Assembly (NCBI GenBank): GCA_947650285.1
Contig: CANTFL010001256.1
Coordinates: 1 to 64,000, forward strand
Reading direction: 5' to 3'
Origin: Hyaloperonospora brassicae
Lineage: Eukaryota > Oomycota > Peronosporomycetes > Peronosporales > Peronosporaceae
DNA: 64,000 nucleotides
The notes under the pieces were generated by a model, which saw only the letters and a program-made list of their open reading frames with translations, had not been told where the DNA came from and searched no databases. Of the stretch, positions 34,190 through 44,042 are shown in pieces. Every line of letters starts with the position of its first letter. Position 1 is the first letter of the stretch. Both the position numbers and the translations under genes were made by a program.

Positions 34190-34790
34190 GTGGTTCTCCT
34201 TGGCGGCAAATCATGTCCACGAGCGCCCGCTTTCCTGGATGTTAAAAAAAATTTATGCCCGCAGCCAGAAAGAGGCCCACCAACTAACATCTTCTCATTC
34301 ACGTCTCTGGGATTGGACGAATCGGCATTATGGACCGCCATTATCGTTTTGTAGCATTTTAACTAAAAGAAAGGGTGGAGTGGCGATTTTACTAAACACA
34401 GGTGTGGATTCTTCGACATCACCATTCACCACTTCATGCTGGTCGAACCGGGTCATCGCTGTTGACATGGGCGAGTTCTTTTTAGTTGTACTTTATGCGC
34501 GTAACGACTCTGGTGGTCGTGACCGTTTTTTACTTCATTAAATGGGTGGCCGTGAACGCAGAGCCCGACTATAGTATCTGGGGACTTCAATAATGTCCAG
34601 AGCCCCCCACTAGATTTACTAGGTGGTCAACTGGGCGGGCGTCCGGAAAGCAAGGCACTCCAGGCCCTACTTGATGATAACCTTCTGCATGATGCCCGTA
34701 TTTGCAGCGACATTGTGGAAGACGATCGAAGTGGGCCGGAACCTATTACATTTTCTCACGTATTGAGGTCCAGAGGTAGTGAGCCGTATT
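34190..34790 (+). pseudogene. LINE-A endonuclease domain, broken
   Basis: The frame at 34200-34541 has the Gly-Gly-Val-Ala-Ile-Leu-Leu-Asn block typical of LINE AP-endonucleases, followed in another frame by Ser-Gly-Asp-Phe-Asn-Asn-Val-Gln near 34,580 and Gly-Gly-Arg-Pro-Glu-Ser near 34,645. Such enzymes nick the target for primed reverse transcription. Frame breaks abolish function. Confidence 0.8.
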
Positions 34791-35479
34791 GATCGCTTTA
34801 ACGTACCACATTTGTGGTCTTAGGTGGTGCAATGGGTGTCTATGGATGAGCCTCGCGTTCGATCGGACCGACAGCGGGTGCGAACATATTTTATTATTAA
34901 AGTGTCTCTATAGGTCGCCGCAGGAAGTGTCGAAGCATTACCTAGTCTATCCGCTCATCTCACCTCTATCGACTCATTACGCAGATTTTGAACATTCAAA
35001 CGGACGCGGGCGTCGGCCACAACACTACCGGTTCTACTTAAAATGCTACAGCTCGGCAATGCGCTACTTGTGTAAATTGTCTGCGGAAGAGAACAGGACA
35101 AAGGCGTCGCGCTGTCATTCGTCGGATTCACTCCCAAAGCAGAACGCATCTAGTCTCCCGCACAGACCGACTCGCAGTCACTGGCGAGGCGGAACGGATA
35201 AGGTATTTAATTCAATTGGGCAACCGGCTGAAACGAACGATGGACCAATTACGTTGGAATTGTAGGCGTGTGTCTATCTTAAACGGGATCGAACAATCAC
35301 CAATATTCGTCGCCTCAATGGCGCTGCGTTTATGCGTGAAATGACGGTTGCGTACCGATTTGCTTTGGAATGGGAGCCTATATTAAAAGCAGCTTATAAC
35401 ACAACGTCTACTTCGCTATCGGCTGCCGATTTCGACTCATTTGTCTAGATTCAAGCTTCCCGACGTGCCTCGAAGCTGG

Positions 35480-36490
35480 ATTATGAATGCTTGATGAGCG
35501 AGATCAGTTTTAATAAGGTCATCGGCGCCATTGCTGCGCTCAACCCACACAAAGCATTAGGCACTGATGATCTCAATAACGATTTCTATAAGGACCCTCA
35601 ACTGTGCTGACCCCTGCGCTCGTGGCGATTGGCGACGAGCTTCTTCACGGGGGCAACCCCCTTCATAACTTTTGAAGAGGTTGTTTTAGCCACTGCGCGA
35701 GCAAGGAGACCTAGAAGACGCTATGGATTACCGACCAATCAATCTGCTTTAAAATAATTAAAAGATCTTCGCCAAGGTATTCGCTACGCGGCTACAGCGC
35801 TTCTTAGGTACCTGAATTACGGACTCACAACAAGGCTTCGTGCATGGCCGGCAGATGAGAAGGACCGTCATGATGATGCTGGACATACTTCAAACAAGCA
35901 CTGCCAATCCTGCGGATTCAGCCATGCTTAGTGAAACGGTACTATTTCTCGACTTCCGCAAAGCAAATGACACCGTTGCCCATGATATTCTGCTCTTGGC
36001 GCTACCTGTTTTTGGATCCTCGCCGCGGTTTGTTGAGATGATCAACAAGCGCCATGAGGGTACCAAAGCCACCTTTTACGTCAACAGGAAACCTTTGTTA
36101 CCACAGCCGGTGCAATCAAGAATGTGCCAAGGGTGCCCGCTTGCTCCTCTCCTCCCAATTATCGCTGCTGAGGTACTAGCGCTGACAATTTAATCTGATT
36201 TTGCGGACACTGGTATCGGGGTGCCTCACGGTGGCGGTGCCCGCACACATTTTCGGCGTTTGAAGACGATTGTACAATCTTTTTGCGCAAAACTCGACAT
36301 CTTCCAGACGTCTCAAAGACAGTGGAGCTATATGGCCGATTTTCGTGACTACGAGTTCAACCACGAAAGAGCGGGCGTATTTTTCTCAACTTATACGTCC
36401 ACGAAGTCGAGTACGAGGATTCCAGTGCTCTGGCATGGGAAACTACACGTTACTTGGTGTAATCAATTGGGACAGGTGGGCTCATGGACG
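35480..36490 (+). pseudogene. LINE-A reverse transcriptase, broken and truncated
   Basis: The frame at 35840-36193 reads LINE RT blocks: Gln-Gly-Phe-Val-His-Gly-Arg-Gln just upstream, Phe-Leu-Asp-Phe-Arg-Lys-Ala near 35,950 and Gln-Gly-Cys-Pro-Leu-Ala-Pro-Leu-Leu near 36,130. The catalytic block, expected as (Phe/Tyr)-Val-Asp-Asp, reads Phe-Glu-Asp-Asp near 36,260. The RT stops at the E2 LTR. Confidence 0.85.
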
Positions 36491-36493
36491 TGA

Positions 36494-36884
36494 TGTAACG
36501 GGGCACACCCTTGCGTAACTTAACGCAAGGGTTTTGAGTGCCCCGACAGACGTACACGTGGCAAGCGAGGAAGCGTAGGTAGGGTAAAAGTAGAACTGTT
36601 ATATTAATAAATTAAGTCTTTAAACTACTGTCTCTTCGTTTGACTTAATTCAATTATACTAATATAACTGCATGTATGGTGACGTCTCGTCACCACTCAT
36701 TGCGCGCGTCTTGCGGCGATTGGTGGGTTGATATCATCACGATATCAACCAATGAACAGACCCTTTGGTCGACCCTTCAATATCACCACTTTGGTGATAT
36801 TGTTTTAAAGAATATCCATCTTTATATTCTTTATTGTCACTTTCCTTAAAGTGACAATTTCATGTAACGGGCTGCCCCGTTACA
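36494..36884 (-). repeat. E2 3' LTR
   Basis: It has perfect 12-bp terminal inverted repeats (TGTAACGGGGCA / TGCCCCGTTACA). It is full of hairpins: 36508-36531 (9 bp), 36726-36750 (10 bp), 36778-36802 (10 bp), 36836-36855 (8 bp) and the terminal near-palindrome 36863-36884. Confidence 0.95.
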
Positions 36885-36898
36885 TCACCCCCCTTAAC
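36885..36898 (-). promoter_or_regulatory. E2 polypurine tract
   Basis: In minus orientation the bases before the 3' LTR are AAGGGGGGTGA, matching the E1 tract in place and composition. Confidence 0.85.
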
Positions 36899-37014
36899 TG
36901 ATAGTCACCGTGTGACTATCGAAAACATGGAGGCCACCCGTTGGCCACCATTGGGACAGGGAGCACTTGTTGGGTCCGTTCCATTCACTTTCCGCTTGAC
37001 CTCGCATAGTTAAC

Positions 37015-38622
37015 ATGTCTATGCGAGGTGACTCAAGACCCACACAGCCTGGTGCTGTGCAAGCCTCTGCGGCAGACGCTTCGTCGTCTGCCGCCCCTTC
37101 TTCGCCTGCAGCAACAGGTGCTGCAGGTGCACGCGGTATCACACCGCGTGCGCACGATGACCCTGATGTAGAGGTCATCTACTCTGGCGAGTCAGACGTG
37201 TCTGACTCGGGCAATGCTCCAGAGGCGTCTCGCTCACCGGCGACGCCTCAGTATTCGCCAAGACCACTGCCGAACGAACGGACTCGTGATTTGCATCACA
37301 GTCTGTTCGGCAGTGATGATGATGATGATCAGGGTGGTGAGTTCTATTCTTCACCACCGCCGGCTCGTGCGTCTTCGCACGAGCGTGATGACGATGGCGC
37401 GAGCCGTCGTCAATCTGGGAGCCGTGGTACCGACAAGGGTACCACTGTGAAGCGTGATGAGTTGAAGCCGTGGCGTTTGCCCGAACAACTCATCAATAGC
37501 CTGTCTCACGAGACAGGCCAACACCATCGAATACCCTTATTCGATGCAACCGAGCTTCACGGCTTGAGTCCCAGCGCGAAGAACTTTCGCGCTGAAGAAG
37601 ATTTTTATCTCGATGTCTTTCTTAGACATCGATGGTACAACAGCAACCAAAAGCGTGACAAAACATCGCTTTTGGCTGCGTGGAACGCGTTCGTCCAAAA
37701 CGTAAAGAATTTTGGACGAGAAGGGTGGCTCAAGAAACTTGAGGCAACACGCCTCAGGTTCGAACGGCGAACGCCAACCGGTGCTAGGTACCGGTTGCAT
37801 TGTTTATCGAGTGAGGCAGGCATTCCTTGCCTCACATGGGGAGACCCTTGTGCGAGTTGTGTTGACAACTCGCAGCGTGCACATAGGGATGTGTACTCCC
37901 TAAATTCGCCCTGGGGAAGGGCACACATCTCGGCTGAGATGCGTGACGCGATTGCAAACTTGCAATCCGTCTACAAGCGCCTAGGGCGCGTGTTTACCGA
38001 TGGGCCACAGGACTCATCGGATGGGTCTCGTCATACTGGCGGACGAGACCTTCAACATCCATCAACAGCTGAGAGCGGGGCTCCCAGCTGTTCCAAGAGG
38101 GTGGATACCCCCGCCACTGGACGAGGTAGCTCGTCCTTGATCCTGAATCGTCACGGTGATTCAAGATACGCTCCACTAGAAAGCGTTGATCACCGTGAGC
38201 ATCCACCAAAGGATGTGGTGGAGGAGGAAAGACCTCCTCCAGATGATTCTGTTCACCATCTCGACCCTTACGAGATGGATCGCGCAATCGATGAATTGCG
38301 CGATGACTTGAAGCACGAGCGCGATCGGCGCTACGCTTTGACCGATACCGTGCGGAAGAACCGCAAGGGTCACGAGGCTGATCGGGCGAGGGATCGCGCC
38401 GATTATGCCACGGCGCAGCTTCAGGTCGAGCGGGATGTCCGCTCCCTATTCGGCGAGCTGGCGACAGCTCGCGGGGAGATATCTCGGTTGAATACCGAGG
38501 TATCATATCTGCGCGACCAGACGGATCGTCTGGAGCGCGAACGCAAGAACTTGATGGATGTTCTTGAACGTGGGGGCTATCTTCATCGGAAGAAGAAGGC
38601 TCGTACTGACAGTACGACCTAA
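37015..38622 (+). CDS. E2 antisense accessory protein (Cys-rich core, coiled coil)
   Basis: This intact 535-aa frame runs against gag-pol. The ATG lies 131 bp from the 3' LTR and the stop lies beside the GPY/F coding part of pol. Residues 1-150 are Ala/Ser/Asp-rich and probably disordered. Residues about 150-320 form the likely domain: Arg-His-Arg-Trp-Tyr near 204, an Ala-Trp-Asn-Ala-Phe block near 221, and Cys at 263, 272, 279 and 282 (the last two a CxxC). Residues about 418-517 are a long charged coiled coil, then a basic Lys/Arg tail near 524-530 that could be a nuclear signal. The first 326 codons lie outside pol. E3 keeps a broken copy, and E1 and F have genes in the same place. The family is unknown to me; its conservation in position and plan makes chance openness unlikely. 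Confidence 0.78.
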   Translation: MSMRGDSRPTQPGAVQASAADASSSAAPSSPAATGAAGARGITPRAHDDPDVEVIYSGESDVSDSGNAPEASRSPATPQYSPRPLPNERTRDLHHSLFGSDDDDDQGGEFYSSPPPARASSHERDDDGASRRQSGSRGTDKGTTVKRDELKPWRLPEQLINSLSHETGQHHRIPLFDATELHGLSPSAKNFRAEEDFYLDVFLRHRWYNSNQKRDKTSLLAAWNAFVQNVKNFGREGWLKKLEATRLRFERRTPTGARYRLHCLSSEAGIPCLTWGDPCASCVDNSQRAHRDVYSLNSPWGRAHISAEMRDAIANLQSVYKRLGRVFTDGPQDSSDGSRHTGGRDLQHPSTAESGAPSCSKRVDTPATGRGSSSLILNRHGDSRYAPLESVDHREHPPKDVVEEERPPPDDSVHHLDPYEMDRAIDELRDDLKHERDRRYALTDTVRKNRKGHEADRARDRADYATAQLQVERDVRSLFGELATARGEISRLNTEVSYLRDQTDRLERERKNLMDVLERGGYLHRKKKARTDSTT

Positions 38623-39226
38623 GCCTCCCCACGTAAAACGTAGGATGCGTGCGCATCCTACGTGGCAATTCGAGTGTGTATGCATTGCCCTTGCGATGCA
38701 ACACTCGAAATGGCCCAATGTATTTCGGCAGTAGTTTACTACTGCCGACACTAGTGACTGCATGTCCAGGTAGGTTTACCGTTGACAGTAGTACTAGGTC
38801 GTTAACCTTAAATGAAAGAACATTTGCTCTTCCATTCTTGTCTGCGTTCCGTTTCTGACGGTCCACCGCATTTGCGATGGAGTCCTGAACGAAACGGACT
38901 ACCGCTTCTCGAGTCAGCAGGAAGTTCTCTGCTGACTCTTTGTTTTGTCTGGCAGTGCGCTTCGTGCGCACTGCTAAGAGATTGCTCTCTTCTTCAGCGA
39001 GGTTGTCTTCTTCCTCGCTGACATAATCGTTGGCGATGCTGAATATACCAGCATCGTCATCATCATCCGAATCAATAATAGCGTCTTCGCTATTATTGAG
39101 ATGATCTTCTTCATCGATGTCGACTTGATCGACATCGGCATCATACGTGACGACGTTTGCGTCGACACGTGATGAGCAAGAGCCAAAACGGTTTTTGCTC
39201 GAGCGAGTCCCTCCCCCCTTATCCAA
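37994..39226 (-). CDS. pol: E2 Pol, 3' part after a frame break (GPY/F, chromodomain)
   Basis: This frame continues pol after the break near 39,220. It holds an acidic stretch, the block leading to Asp-Arg-Gln-Lys-Arg-Asn-Ala-Asp, the Tyr-Ile-Gly-Pro-Phe GPY/F motif, His-Pro-Thr-Phe-Tyr-Val-Gly-Arg-Leu, an Arg/Pro/Ser-rich linker of about 150 residues, and a chromodomain ([11 protein letters not shown]) near its end. The linker lies exactly opposite the coiled coil of the accessory gene. It has no separate start signal; it should be read as one protein with the upstream part in an intact sister copy. Confidence 0.9.
   Translation of the reverse strand: MDKGGGTRSSKNRFGSCSSRVDANVVTYDADVDQVDIDEEDHLNNSEDAIIDSDDDDDAGIFSIANDYVSEEEDNLAEEESNLLAVRTKRTARQNKESAENFLLTREAVVRFVQDSIANAVDRQKRNADKNGRANVLSFKVNDLVLLSTVNLPGHAVTSVGSSKLLPKYIGPFRVLHRKGNAYTLELPRRMRTHPTFYVGRLRSYCQYEPSSSDEDSPHVQEHPSSSCVRAPDDPSGRADMIPRYSTEISPRELSPARRIGSGHPARPEAAPWHNRRDPSPDQPRDPCGSSARYRSKRSADRARASSHRAIHRLRDPSRKGRDGEQNHLEEVFPPPPHPLVDAHGDQRFLVERILNHRDDSGSRTSYLVQWRGYPPSWNSWEPRSQLLMDVEGLVRQYDETHPMSPVAHR
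38638..38663. repeat. 11-bp perfect hairpin where the E2 genes converge
   Basis: ACGTAGGATGC and GCATCCTACGT flank a 4-nt loop, 16 bp past the stop of the accessory gene and inside the pol coding sequence. E3 keeps it near 5334-5360 with one arm mismatch. E1 has an 8-bp hairpin (CCCGACGT arms, 12221-12239) at the matching place. It might mark the 3' end of the accessory transcript. Confidence 0.7.
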
Positions 39227-42200
39227 GAGTTACACTCTATAAGGGTGGGCACTCGTGGATGGCGTAGGCCATTCACGTAAAACGGTGTGTGCTGTGTTGA
39301 AGCATGCACCGAATTATTGATGGCGAATTCCACCATGGGTAGGAATTCGCTCCAACTCGGAAACGAGTGGACATATCCTCGAAGAATCTCTTCGAGGACA
39401 CGGTTCGCACGTTCCGTCTGACCATCTGTTTCTGGATGGTCAGAAGTGGACATCTTCAATCGTGTTCCGAGAGTACGGAACACGGTTTGCCAAAATTCCG
39501 CCGTGAACCGAGGGTCACGGTCGGATACGAGTTCACGGGGTAACCCGTGGAGTCTAAAGACCGTGTCTAGAAAGACACGAGCACAACCTTGAGCCTTGAT
39601 TGACTCAGGGACAGCAGCAAGATGGACCATCTTGCTGAATCGGTCTACAAACACAAGAATACCATTATTCTTGTGAGCGTCTTCAGGAAACCCGAAGACG
39701 AAGTCCATTGAAACGGACTGCCAGCACTCTGTCGGAACAGGCAGAGGCTGCAATGGCGCACGGGATGAAGGACTAGGCTTCACCCGTTGACAAACTTCGC
39801 AAGCACGTATGTACTTGCGAACAAACTGATACTGGCGGGGCCAGTAAAAGTCACGACTTACCGTGAGGTAAGTCTTTTCCCTTCCACGATGGCCGCTTGT
39901 TGGGGCATCGTGACACTCATACATGATGCGCAACCGCAAATCATGATGAGCGGGTACGACGACACGAGGCGTGTCGTCGGCAACAGCTGTATAGTACAGC
40001 AATCCGTTGCGTGTACTATACCGATCCGATGAGGATCGGTACAAAGCCGGTAAATCCCTCATGGATTTACTGGATGGATTCACCAGATGATCCATCAATC
40101 GCAGAAGATCCTTATCTTCCGCGTATGCCTTTCGTACGTCGTCAAGTAAACTTGACGACGGGACACTGACTGACAGTGTCGCAACAGTGGGCTTATCCTC
40201 ACTGTTGGATTGTGCGTCCGGCTCGAAATCGGGCCGGCGCGAAAGAGCATCCGCGACGACATTGAGTCGTCCCGGTTTATACTCCACGGAGAAGTTATAC
40301 TCCGCGAAGAAAGACAGCCACCTCGCCATTCTTTGCGAGAGGTGTGGGCTGTTTACGGCCGTGCGTAATGACGCATGGTCCGTGTAGACAACAAACGGTC
40401 TATCTCCCAAGAGATAGACGCGAAACTTAGCCAGTGCGTATTTCATGGCAAGGAGTTCCTTGTCATGCACTGGGTAATTACGCTCAGCTGCTTGCAGCTG
40501 ACGCGACTGATAACAGATGACGCGCTCCGCGCCATCTGCATCGAACTGCATTAACGCACAGCCGATTGCGAAATCGCTGGCGTCACAGACCACATGAAAT
40601 GGTCTGTCCTGATCTGCAATCGCCAAGATCGGCGATTGCATCAAGCTCCGCTTGATACCTTCAAAGGAACGCTGGCACTCAGCGTTCCATGACCACTTGA
40701 CATTTTTCTTGAGCAAGCAAGAAAGATGAACAGTCATCTCGGCGTAGTTGCGCGAGTACTTGTGCAAGTACGCCGCAAGACCAAGGAACTTCCTTAGTCC
40801 CTTGACATCGACTGGCACTGGCCAGTCGGTGATCGCCTTGATCTTTTCGGGATCAGGGCGTACGCCGTGTTTACCCACGATGCACCCAAGAAGTGGTATT
40901 TCGCTAGCCGCGAATATACACTTCTTGAGGTTGGCGTACAACTTATGCTTGCGCATAAGTTGAAGAACCTGACGAACGTGAGTTCTGTGAACTTCAACGT
41001 CCGTCTTTCCGTCCATAGCCCGGCTATGGACGAACACATCGTCGAAGTAACTCGGTGCGAAGTCTCGCACCGGTCTCAACAGATTTGTTACACATCTGTT
41101 GAATGTTGCAGGGGCATTACTCAGCCCCTGTGGCATCACTAGCCACTCCCACAGCATCCCGCTGGGGGTACTCACTGCCGTGAACGGGACGTCCCGTTCA
41201 CGCATCAGGATCTGATAGAATCCATCCATCAGATCCATGGACGAAAAGATGGTACTCTTTGACATACCATCTATGATTACGTCCTTCCTCGGTATCGGCG
41301 TCTGAGCCGGTACCGTTGCAGCATTCAACTTGTTGAATGCGTGCACTATCCGCCACCCTCCTGTGGCCTTTCGCACACAGAAGGTCGGAGAGCTGTGAGG
41401 GGATGTTGATTCCCTCACATGGCCCGCTGCTAAGCGATCGGCAAAGAACTTGTCGATCGCTATCACTTGTTCACGAGGCAGTGGCCACTGCTTCATGACA
41501 CAGTATTTCGAGCCCGGTTTGAGCTCGATCTCGTGTCGAGTGCCTTTGTCCTTAGGCAACTCGCAAGGTACGGATTCAGGGAACACATCCCTGAATTCGA
41601 TCAAATCCTTATACAAAGGATTTGCCTGAAGTGACTCCCAGGATTGGGACGCGTATCGCTCAATCCGAGTCTTCTCATCGAGGACACTTTCGTCCATCGA
41701 TGAGCTGCTGAGAACCCGTTCGTTCTCAGCAAATACTGTTGCCGACCGAATGTCGGTCACATACTCGTCCTCTGTGACGAGTATGCAGATCTGCTTGACT
41801 TTGCCACTACGCAGATCACGCAAGAACCGTTTCGGTTCTAGCGTTGGCAACTGAGTTATCTCCGAAGTCAACTTCGGAGGCACAATCAGATCAAGCGTAT
41901 AAGCGCCTACGCTTGATCCGTCATTAACCAAGACGTTCAACGTCTCGGTTTCTTCCTGGGAACTTGCTTCCACAGGTTGCTGAGGGCCTAATCCCTCAGC
42001 AAGCGACTCTTGAGGAATTCCTTCCTCAAGTACGTGGGGACTTATTCCCTCGACGTCTTCCGACTGTGGCTGTGCAACCACAGTCAGGAACCGATCCTCT
42101 ACGGTCGACTCTCCAGTCGACCTAGGATTTTCATGTTGCCCCTTGGGGGCAACAGACTTCTTTCTTCTAAGATGCTGCCCGCTAGGCATGCATCCATGTC

Positions 42201-42909
42201 CCGGTCCACTCGACTTATTCGAGTGGTGGACCTTCGGCGCAGCCTGTACTTCTGTACAGCCGCCGGGAGCTTGCTCCACAGTGTAGTGATCAACTACACT
42301 GTGATCTTGTGCAGTCGTGCTAACGACCGTACCGCAAGTGAGGCCATCGCACTCACTCGCAGAACATCCACACGCTTGTGGACGCTCCAAGATGTTCATC
42401 AGATGGCCATCTGATGAACAAGCAGCAGGCATCTTCACGGATCGATGCTGCCAGCTCACCCTTGGCTCGTACTTTCTGAGCCAAGGTAATCCCAGGATGA
42501 CATCAAATTTGTCATCCAGATCTAGTACGATGAAGTCATCATCGTACTGTTCGCCCTCTAACGTGTAGTGGATTCCTACTACACGTTTCTCAACGGTTAT
42601 CGATGCGCCTGTTGCAAGGCGCACCGTCATCCTTGTGAGGGGAATGTCGCGCTCAACGAACTTGAGCCTACGACCCTCTAGTGACTGGCGACGAACAAAG
42701 TTGTTCGACGCCCCACAGTCTACTAGGGCACGAAGCGACAAATCATTTGTCGCTTCCAACTTCAAGGTGATGAGCGAAACGTCATCACCAGGTGCAGAGA
42801 CACACAATGATTGTGTATCTGGAGCAACTTTCGTCAAGAGATTTGCAAATTCTCTTGAGGTTGCTGGATCAGTAGGGCGCTCCGCCCCTACTGACCCCGA
42901 CCATTTTTT
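38974..42909 (-). CDS. pol: E2 Pol, 5' part (PR-RT-RNase H-integrase)
   Basis: The frame enters by -1 frameshifting at the heptamer ending at 42903; residues are counted from the TTG at 42837. The protease motif is Asp-Cys-Gly-Ala at 40-43 (Cys where Ser or Thr is usual). RT Tyr-Phe-Asp-Asp is at 597-600. RNase H has Val-Cys-Asp-Ala-Ser, Glu-Leu-Leu-Ala-Met and Thr-Asp-His-Ala-Ser. Integrase has His-Asp-Ala...His, Cys-Glu-Val-Cys, and Asp, Asp and Glu with D35E spacing, ending His-Pro-Glu-Thr-Asp-Gly-Gln-Thr-Glu. After the His-Pro-Arg-Val-Pro-Thr-Leu block the frame leaves the pol sequence at the G run near 39,220 and ends in nonsense at 38974. Confidence 0.93.
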   Translation of the reverse strand, partial: KKWSGSVGAERPTDPATSREFANLLTKVAPDTQSLCVSAPGDDVSLITLKLEATNDLSLRALVDCGASNNFVRRQSLEGRRLKFVERDIPLTRMTVRLATGASITVEKRVVGIHYTLEGEQYDDDFIVLDLDDKFDVILGLPWLRKYEPRVSWQHRSVKMPAACSSDGHLMNILERPQACGCSASECDGLTCGTVVSTTAQDHSVVDHYTVEQAPGGCTEVQAAPKVHHSNKSSGPGHGCMPSGQHLRRKKSVAPKGQHENPRSTGESTVEDRFLTVVAQPQSEDVEGISPHVLEEGIPQESLAEGLGPQQPVEASSQEETETLNVLVNDGSSVGAYTLDLIVPPKLTSEITQLPTLEPKRFLRDLRSGKVKQICILVTEDEYVTDIRSATVFAENERVLSSSSMDESVLDEKTRIERYASQSWESLQANPLYKDLIEFRDVFPESVPCELPKDKGTRHEIELKPGSKYCVMKQWPLPREQVIAIDKFFADRLAAGHVRESTSPHSSPTFCVRKATGGWRIVHAFNKLNAATVPAQTPIPRKDVIIDGMSKSTIFSSMDLMDGFYQILMRERDVPFTAVSTPSGMLWEWLVMPQGLSNAPATFNRCVTNLLRPVRDFAPSYFDDVFVHSRAMDGKTDVEVHRTHVRQVLQLMRKHKLYANLKKCIFAASEIPLLGCIVGKHGVRPDPEKIKAITDWPVPVDVKGLRKFLGLAAYLHKYSRNYAEMTVHLSCLLKKNVKWSWNAECQRSFEGIKRSLMQSPILAIADQDRPFHVVCDASDFAIGCALMQFDADGAERVICYQSRQLQAAERNYPVHDKELLAMKYALAKFRVYLLGDRPFVVYTDHASLRTAVNSPHLSQRMARWLSFFAEYNFSVEYKPGRLNVVADALSRRPDFEPDAQSNSEDKPTVATLSVSVPSSSLLDDVRKAYAEDKDLLRLMDHLVNPSSKSMRDLPALYRSSSDRYSTRNGLLYYTAVADDTPRVVVPAHHDLRLRIMYECHDAPTSGHRGREKTYLTVSRDFYWPRQYQFVRKYIRACEVCQRVKPSPSSRAPLQPLPVPTECWQSVSMDFVFGFPEDAHKNNGILVFVDRFSKMVHLAAVPESIKAQGCARVFLDTVFRLHGLPRELVSDRDPRFTAEFWQTVFRTLGTRLKMSTSDHPETDGQTERANRVLEEILRGYVHSFPSWSEFLPMVEFAINNSVHASTQHTPFYVNGLRHPRVPTLIECNSWIRGEGLARAKTVLALAHHVSTQTSSRMMPMSIKSTSMKKIISIIAKTLLLIRMMMTMLVYSASPTIMSARKKTTSLKKRAIS
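42869..42909 (-). promoter_or_regulatory. E2 -1 ribosomal frameshift cassette
   Basis: On the minus strand A AAA AAT occupies 42909-42903 with gag reading tca-aaa-aat. An 8-nt spacer follows. TCAGTAGGG (42894-42886) pairs with CCCTACTGA (42877-42869) around an 8-nt loop. The gag TAG (42890-42888) is in the 5' arm. The -1 frame is open into pol and encodes the same Val-Gly-x-x-Arg-Pro-Thr peptide as E1. Confidence 0.83.
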
Positions 42910-44042
42910 GATGGTCCGTCTCGCTGTTGCGGCTTCGCAACAGCGCTGGACCCACGCCCATTGCCCTTTCTGGCAAAAGGTCGTCCATTTCGCTCAGTAC
43001 TGTTTGGTACTGGGCGTGGAGCACTACACTCGTATGCGTAGTGCCCTAACTTCTGACAGCGATTGCACCTCTGCAATCGCTTGTTGTTTGTAGAGCGAGG
43101 TCTCTCGCTCTCAACATAGCAGAGGTCCATTGGTTCTGGACCTCCGATCTCTTGTCGTCTCGGTGGACGGTAAGAGTTTGAGCTAGCATGAGCCTGTCTC
43201 ATGCTAAAGTCTTCCTGTTCCGCGGCTGATATCGCTTCTTCAAGCGTATTCAGCTCAAGGCGGAACAGGTGGCTCCTGACGGGCCCTTCTGCGAGCCCTT
43301 GCATGAACACCGTAATCAACGTGTGTTCATGTACTGGGTTGGCAGTTATACTACTCGCAAGGAGTCGTATATGTTGTGCGTAAGCGTGCACATCACGCTT
43401 ACCCTGCTTGAGTTTCAGGAGCTCTGAGCGAGCCCTGAACTCAGCACGTGGCGGCTCAAACGTTTGTCTGAGCCGGGACTTGAAGTCATCTAGCGACCTA
43501 AACACATTTGGGTCGCTACTCTCGAGTCCCAGGGACCAAGTTTTGGCACGCCCTGCCAAGTGGGTCTGAGCAAATGTGAGTTTCATTTGCTCATCTTCGA
43601 CGCGACGAGCCCTTAGGGCTCTGTCGAGTTCGACAAACCATAGTAACAGGGAGTCCTCCGGGACTCCACTGTACTTGGAGATGTCGACTTTCATGACTTC
43701 GGGACGACGCGCATGCGCCGTCCCGCCCACAGCAGCATGGAATTGCTGCTGTCTCAACAGCTCCGTCTGTTGAGCACCGAGTTCTCTCAACTGCTCGGCC
43801 TGTTGAGAGCCTTGCTGGTGAAGCAAGGCTACTTTCTCCCTCTCGAGAGCAAGTTCATTCTGAATGAACTTGGCGATAGCGGCATGTTGTTGGTCTCTGT
43901 CTAGAGACTCCAACATGGTGCTGACGACGAGTTCGCCTACGGTAGAACTCATTCGTTCTACCGCACCCCATTCGATGTCACTCAAATGGGTAAACCCTTC
44001 ACGCGTGGCGTGAAAGGTGTCTTCTTCATCCAACATGTTCAT
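42888..44042 (-). CDS. gag: E2 Gag (capsid-nucleocapsid)
   Basis: This 384-aa Gag has a Gln/Glu-rich N-terminal coiled coil (about 55-100), the capsid core (about 115-270) with Leu-Leu-Leu-Trp-Phe-Val-Glu, Leu-Ala-Gly-Arg-Ala-x-x-Trp, Phe-Glu-Pro-Pro and Lys-x-Gly-Lys-Arg landmarks, and a CCHC knuckle at C326, C329, H334 and C339. The basic tail ends at a TAG in the frameshift hairpin. The ATG (44042-44040) lies within a perfect 11-bp inverted repeat (44027-44050, 2-nt loop), which might damp initiation; a second in-frame ATG is two codons on. The frame is fully open, unlike the E3 copy. Confidence 0.95.
   Translation of the reverse strand: MNMLDEEDTFHATREGFTHLSDIEWGAVERMSSTVGELVVSTMLESLDRDQQHAAIAKFIQNELALEREKVALLHQQGSQQAEQLRELGAQQTELLRQQQFHAAVGGTAHARRPEVMKVDISKYSGVPEDSLLLWFVELDRALRARRVEDEQMKLTFAQTHLAGRAKTWSLGLESSDPNVFRSLDDFKSRLRQTFEPPRAEFRARSELLKLKQGKRDVHAYAQHIRLLASSITANPVHEHTLITVFMQGLAEGPVRSHLFRLELNTLEEAISAAEQEDFSMRQAHASSNSYRPPRRQEIGGPEPMDLCYVESERPRSTNNKRLQRCNRCQKLGHYAYECSAPRPVPNSTERNGRPFARKGNGRGSSAVAKPQQRDGPSKNGRGQ

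Larger units (their letters stand above)
29772..36493 (+). mobile_element. LINE-A: decayed non-LTR retrotransposon, truncated by E2
   Basis: Plus-strand fragments are in LINE order: a CCHC-like ORF1 remnant near 31,330-31,390, an AP-endonuclease near 34,200-34,790 and an RT near 35,480-36,490. Everything is broken by stops. The element ends exactly at the E2 LTR, so its 3' part is missing. The left limit is uncertain; E3 may have inserted just upstream of it or in its 5' UTR. Confidence 0.7.

Noticed and set aside
37015..38622. Envelope gene of an errantivirus-like element
   Set aside because: Location near the 3' LTR suggested it, but the gene is on the opposite strand and has no signal peptide, membrane segment or cleavage site.
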